DNA of 8,794 nt from Anaerocolumna sp. (lineage in GTDB: Bacteria > Bacillota > Clostridia > Lachnospirales > Lachnospiraceae): NCBI GenBank assembly GCA_029256035.1, contig JAQSYR010000054.1, positions 1 through 8,794 of the forward strand. Direction: 5' to 3'. This document shows, piece after piece, positions 5,502 to 8,794 of the stretch. The notes beneath the pieces are model-generated. The model had not been told where the DNA came from, searched no databases, and saw only the letters and a program-made list of their open reading frames with translations. The position numbers were made by a program, and so were the translations under genes. The first letter of the stretch is position 1. Each line of letters opens with the position of its first letter.

Positions 5502-7202
5502 ATGAACAAGATCAAAAAAACAAAATCATTACGTTTTAAATTTATGGCCTACTTTTCTTTGATTATTGTACTGCTATTAGTTGAAATGGGGGTAACATTG
5601 TACTATGAGCACCAATACGAAACTGTAGTAGAAGAAACAACTAAGGCACTGGAATTTAGTGCATTTTTAAAAGAACGTATTATCGACCATGAAGAATATG
5701 TATTAAATACCATGCTTTATCTAACTGGAAGTAAAGATGATATGAAAGTTTCAGACTATACTGCTTGTAACCTGGGTAAATGGTATTACAGTTTTACACC
5801 GGAATCCAGATATGAGGCTGAATTTAAAGCATTAGAAGAACCTCATATGATTTTACATGATGCATCCCATGAGATATCTGAATTATTAAAATCAAACCAA
5901 AAGGATGCTGCAGGTGAACTTTTTAAAACACAGATGCTTCCAGCTGTTGAAAAAGTAAAAACCTCATTATTTGCAATAGCCGAAATAGAAACAGCACACG
6001 TTACCACATTAAATAATGAAATGAATTCCATTCAATCTCTATTAAATGTAGTTGGAATTGCTTCTCGTGCTCTTGTAATTTTAGCTGCTGTAATTATTTC
6101 TTTATTACTTTCCAGAATGATTGTAAATCCAATTTATAAAGTGGTAAATGCTATGATTCAGGTATCAAAAGGAGAATTAGATACTAACGTAGATTTTAAA
6201 TCTAATGATGAACTTGGAACATTAGCGGAAGCAGTCAATGATACCATTAATAAACTGGCTAATATTATTTCAAATATTCGTGAAAAATCCAATGTTGTAG
6301 AAGACAACTCATTATCCATAAGAGATTCCCTTAAGGAAATAAGCATTGCCTCTGATGAAATCACTACTACAACAGTTCAAATTGCCAACAATTCTGATGC
6401 AATGTCCACTGAAGTAGCATCTATTAACAATTCTACCTCTGAACTAATGCAAATAGGCAAACAATTAGAATCTGTTGTAGGAGAAACTTCCCTGGCAATC
6501 GAAAATAGTTTTATCGCATCTAAAGAAGGGCAGACAGCCGTTCAAACTGCTGTTTCCAGCTTGGATGAAGTAAGTAATACTGTAAATTTTGCAGCTAGTG
6601 CTGTAAATAAACTAATTGAGCGTAGCCGCCAAATTGGAGAAATGGTTAAAGTAATTGAAGTAATTGCCTCACAAACCAATCTATTGGCACTAAATGCTTC
6701 CATAGAATCTGCTAGAGCTGGTGAAGCCGGCAGAGGGTTTGCAGTTGTTGCTGATGAAATTAGAAAATTGGCAGAAAACTCTACCGATGCTGCATCTAAA
6801 ATAATTAGTTTAATTGAAAATATTGAATCCGAAACAAAAGCAACTGTAAATTCTATGGAATTTAATCAAGAACAGGTTCTTTCACAAGTGAAGCAAATCA
6901 GACAAGCAGAGGATGCTCTGAACAAACTTTATGAATATAATCAAATGACTCAAAACTCCAGTCGTACACTAGAAGATGTTGCCACTACCATGAGTAATAA
7001 AACTGCATCTATTTTAAAAGCAATCAATACAGTAACCGATTCCATTCAAAATAATGCTGCTAGTACAGAGGAAGTTACTGCTGCTACAGAGGAGCAGAAT
7101 GCAACTATTCTAACTGTTAACGAAATGAATCAGTCTCTTACTAATGAGGTTATCAAACTTAGTGAATTAATTAAAGAATTTAAATTAAAGGCAGGTAAGT
7201 AA
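5502..7202 (+). CDS. Methyl-accepting chemotaxis protein with extracytoplasmic CZB-like domain
   Basis: The product is 566 residues. ATG 5502 has GAGGAG (5491-5496) 5 nt upstream; an in-frame TTG at 5487 overlaps the previous stop and is not needed. Layout: short basic N-terminus, first membrane segment at about 15-35, extracytoplasmic region at about 36-184, second membrane segment at about 187-205, HAMP at about 206-258, then the long signalling coiled coil. The tip is well conserved (TNLLALNASIESARAG, 392-407, then GRGFAVVADEIRKLAE). The sensor region has His63 (DHEEY), Cys89 in ACNLGKW, and His115 and His119 (PHMILH), the 3His/1Cys pattern of the chemoreceptor zinc-binding (CZB) domain. 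The tip suggests it can engage CheA/CheW. No CheB/CheR-binding pentapeptide ends the protein. Its place inside a partner-switch operon suggests it may also, or instead, feed that pathway (inference). Confidence 0.93.
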   Translation: MNKIKKTKSLRFKFMAYFSLIIVLLLVEMGVTLYYEHQYETVVEETTKALEFSAFLKERIIDHEEYVLNTMLYLTGSKDDMKVSDYTACNLGKWYYSFTPESRYEAEFKALEEPHMILHDASHEISELLKSNQKDAAGELFKTQMLPAVEKVKTSLFAIAEIETAHVTTLNNEMNSIQSLLNVVGIASRALVILAAVIISLLLSRMIVNPIYKVVNAMIQVSKGELDTNVDFKSNDELGTLAEAVNDTINKLANIISNIREKSNVVEDNSLSIRDSLKEISIASDEITTTTVQIANNSDAMSTEVASINNSTSELMQIGKQLESVVGETSLAIENSFIASKEGQTAVQTAVSSLDEVSNTVNFAASAVNKLIERSRQIGEMVKVIEVIASQTNLLALNASIESARAGEAGRGFAVVADEIRKLAENSTDAASKIISLIENIESETKATVNSMEFNQEQVLSQVKQIRQAEDALNKLYEYNQMTQNSSRTLEDVATTMSNKTASILKAINTVTDSIQNNAASTEEVTAATEEQNATILTVNEMNQSLTNEVIKLSELIKEFKLKAGK

Positions 7203-7204
7203 GA

Positions 7205-7519
7205 ATGAAATCCACTTTAACCGATCTAATATTAACATTTTTTCTTGAGGATAAGCTTATCATGAGTAATTCAGATCATGTTAAAAATTCAATGAAAGCC
7301 AAAATTGAAGAAATACATAAACAGACGCCCATTAATACCGTTATTATAGATATTGCAGATGTAGATTTTATTGACAGTACCGGGGTAGGAGTATTTATTT
7401 CCATTTATAAATTTCTTGCGGAACGGCAGATCAGTTTTAAATTAGTACATCCAAAAGATATTGTAAACAAAGTACTTACCATTACAAAACTTGGTAATAT
7501 AATTGAAATTGAAGTTTAA
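7205..7519 (+). CDS. STAS-domain anti-anti-sigma factor (RsbV/SpoIIAA-like)
   Basis: The product is 104 residues, a single STAS domain of normal length. It starts 2 bp after the chemoreceptor stop, with AGG-rich sequence inside the end of that gene as its ribosome-binding site, so translation is probably coupled. The motif ADVDFIDSTGVGVF (51-64) contains Ser58, the position phosphorylated by RsbW-type kinases; the preceding strand TVIIDI and the following helix fit the family. In the standard scheme the unphosphorylated protein binds the RsbW-like kinase and frees its target, and a PP2C phosphatase restores this form. Both partners are encoded in the same operon. In some bacteria STAS proteins of this type also bind diguanylate cyclases, which matters here because c-di-GMP genes are adjacent. 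Confidence 0.9.
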   Translation: MKSTLTDLILTFFLEDKLIMSNSDHVKNSMKAKIEEIHKQTPINTVIIDIADVDFIDSTGVGVFISIYKFLAERQISFKLVHPKDIVNKVLTITKLGNIIEIEV

Positions 7520-7530
7520 CGAGGTTTCCT

Positions 7531-8794
7531 ATGGGGCATTTTACAGATTATAAATTTACTTTATTTATTAAACTTACAGATAATAAGCTTCAAGAGAAAA
7601 TGTTACAAATTATAAACAAAATTCATCCTCAGATGCTAAGTAAGGATAGAGACAATGCTAACATTTGTATTTTAGACGCTTGTACCTATCTTTCAAATAT
7701 AGCATACTATAACAGTACTTATGAAGTTTGCCTGAAAATTATTTACCCAGACAATTACCAATATATTGACGAAATTCTATCCGGTGATATTGGATTTGTT
7801 TTGCGTTCTGAATTCACAGAATATGAATTAGAAAATACTTTGAATCTAATACAAGAATATTTGACTTTTAAATTTCAAAGTCAGGTTTTGCAAAGCATAT
7901 TTGACTCTGCTCAAAACTCATTAGTTCTAACTGATGAAAAAGGATTTATTCAATATGCTAATCACTATTTCTTAAATGCAACCGGGTTTGAATCCAAAGA
8001 ACTATTAGGTGAACTTCCAAAACGGATAAAAAGCCAAGTTCATTCCAAAGAATTTTATCAGAATCTTTGGAGTACTATTGAATCAGGATCTGTATGGAAC
8101 GGCTTTTTTGTAAATAGGAGAAAAAATGGCCGACTGTTCTATGAAGAAGCAACCATTAGCCCAATCTTTAATACTTTAGGTCAAATATCTAATTATTTAA
8201 AAATTGGAAAAGTTGTTGAAAGAGAACGTTTACTAAGTCAGGAATTAAATCAAGAAATAAAATCTGCACAGGATTTAATCTCCTATATGATTCCTATCAA
8301 TTATTCAGATTGTAATATCAGTTTTGAATCAAAAGTGAAGGCATTTAATTACTTAGGCGGTGATTATGTTTGCTTTGAACAAATAGGTAAAGATAAATAT
8401 GCCCTTGGTATTATTGATGTAATGGGCCATAGTGCTTCTTCCGCTTTCATCGGATTAAAGGCAATCTCCATCTTCCAATCTGTCATACATTATGATAGTT
8501 TAGAAAATAGCGTTAAAATGGTAAATGAAGCAATTGTACATATTAATACTGATGATATGTCGGTAATTCGATATCTTTCCGGTATCTTTATTGAAATTGA
8601 TATTGTAAAGAAACAGATTGCTTATATTAATGCCGGTCATCCAGCTTTTTATCTGAAACAAGAGAATGACTTTACAAAAATTTCTTCCAATAATATGATT
8701 TTGGGAATTAGCAATACACATCCATTTGTTGTTGACACAATTCCAACTGATCAGGTATCTTATCTGTTCCTATATTCAGATGGACTTGTTGAAA
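7531..8794 (+). CDS. PAS-PP2C (RsbU/SpoIIE-type) serine phosphatase, 3'-truncated by window edge
   Basis: ATG 7531 follows GAGG (7521-7524) at 6 nt and lies 11 bp after the STAS stop. 421 codons are visible with no stop before the edge. Residues 1-115 look like a diverged response-receiver fold (ICILDAC at 45-51, a later GDIGFVLRSEF at 85-95), with Asp49 as a possible acceptor; this is tentative. A PAS domain follows at about 119-228 (SLVLTDEKGFIQYAN, then ATGF). A short coiled helix (229-250) leads into the PP2C domain, with LGGDYVCF (275-282), DVMGHS (296-301), INAGHPAFY (366-374) and YSDGLVE (415-421). These are the metal-binding motifs of RsbU/SpoIIE phosphatases, which remove the phosphate from the STAS partner. 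The last conserved aspartate of the fold lies beyond the window, so completeness cannot be judged. Confidence 0.9.
   Translation, partial: MGHFTDYKFTLFIKLTDNKLQEKMLQIINKIHPQMLSKDRDNANICILDACTYLSNIAYYNSTYEVCLKIIYPDNYQYIDEILSGDIGFVLRSEFTEYELENTLNLIQEYLTFKFQSQVLQSIFDSAQNSLVLTDEKGFIQYANHYFLNATGFESKELLGELPKRIKSQVHSKEFYQNLWSTIESGSVWNGFFVNRRKNGRLFYEEATISPIFNTLGQISNYLKIGKVVERERLLSQELNQEIKSAQDLISYMIPINYSDCNISFESKVKAFNYLGGDYVCFEQIGKDKYALGIIDVMGHSASSAFIGLKAISIFQSVIHYDSLENSVKMVNEAIVHINTDDMSVIRYLSGIFIEIDIVKKQIAYINAGHPAFYLKQENDFTKISSNNMILGISNTHPFVVDTIPTDQVSYLFLYSDGLVE

Noticed and set aside
8500..8721. 73-codon minus-strand open frame.
   Set aside because: It is antisense to the conserved PP2C motifs and has no independent support.

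Overview
The window looks like chromosomal DNA of a low-GC, anaerobic, motile Firmicute of class Clostridia, probably near Lachnospiraceae. The intergenic DNA is very AT-rich, ribosome-binding sites are AGGAG-like, promoters fit the TTGACA/TATAAT pattern, there is the start of a nickel CO dehydrogenase gene (cooS), and there are several signal-transduction genes. The genus assignment is an inference from gene content; no rRNA or tRNA is present.

Left part (1-1730). A truncated minus-strand cooS (first 49 residues) diverges from a plus-strand SIMPL/DUF541 gene. The SIMPL gene is broken by an internal deletion plus frame change and is followed by an AT-only tandem repeat. Next comes a minus-strand DUF2892 membrane-protein gene with an unusually long and interesting leader. 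A near-consensus promoter at 1522-1550 drives it, and a GC-rich segment at 1388-1482 can fold into a multi-arm RNA while also encoding an 18-residue ORF with a good ribosome-binding site.

Middle (1685-4701). Two minus-strand cyclic-di-GMP genes follow. One encodes a soluble PAS-GGDEF protein with an intact GGEEF active site and RxxD inhibitory site. The other encodes a MASE3 membrane sensor joined to a degenerate GGDEF (NGGEF) and an intact HD-GYP phosphodiesterase. Thus one gene probably makes c-di-GMP and its neighbour probably breaks it down. A perfect 13-bp stem terminator closes this block, and a good promoter lies upstream of the HD-GYP gene.

Right part (5077-8794, running off the edge). 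A tightly packed plus-strand operon encodes an RsbW-like anti-sigma/serine kinase, a chemoreceptor whose extracytoplasmic domain looks like a zinc-binding CZB domain, an RsbV/SpoIIAA-like STAS protein, and a receiver-like/PAS/PP2C (RsbU/SpoIIE-type) phosphatase. These are the three parts of a partner-switching pathway with a chemoreceptor inserted among them. No sigma factor gene is visible.

The most interesting hypothesis is that this operon and the divergent c-di-GMP pair form one signalling locus, in which the partner switch controls c-di-GMP enzymes or a distant sigma factor in response to a metal or redox cue. This is inferred from gene order and domain content only. The second item worth attention is the structured, possibly translated leader of the DUF2892 gene.
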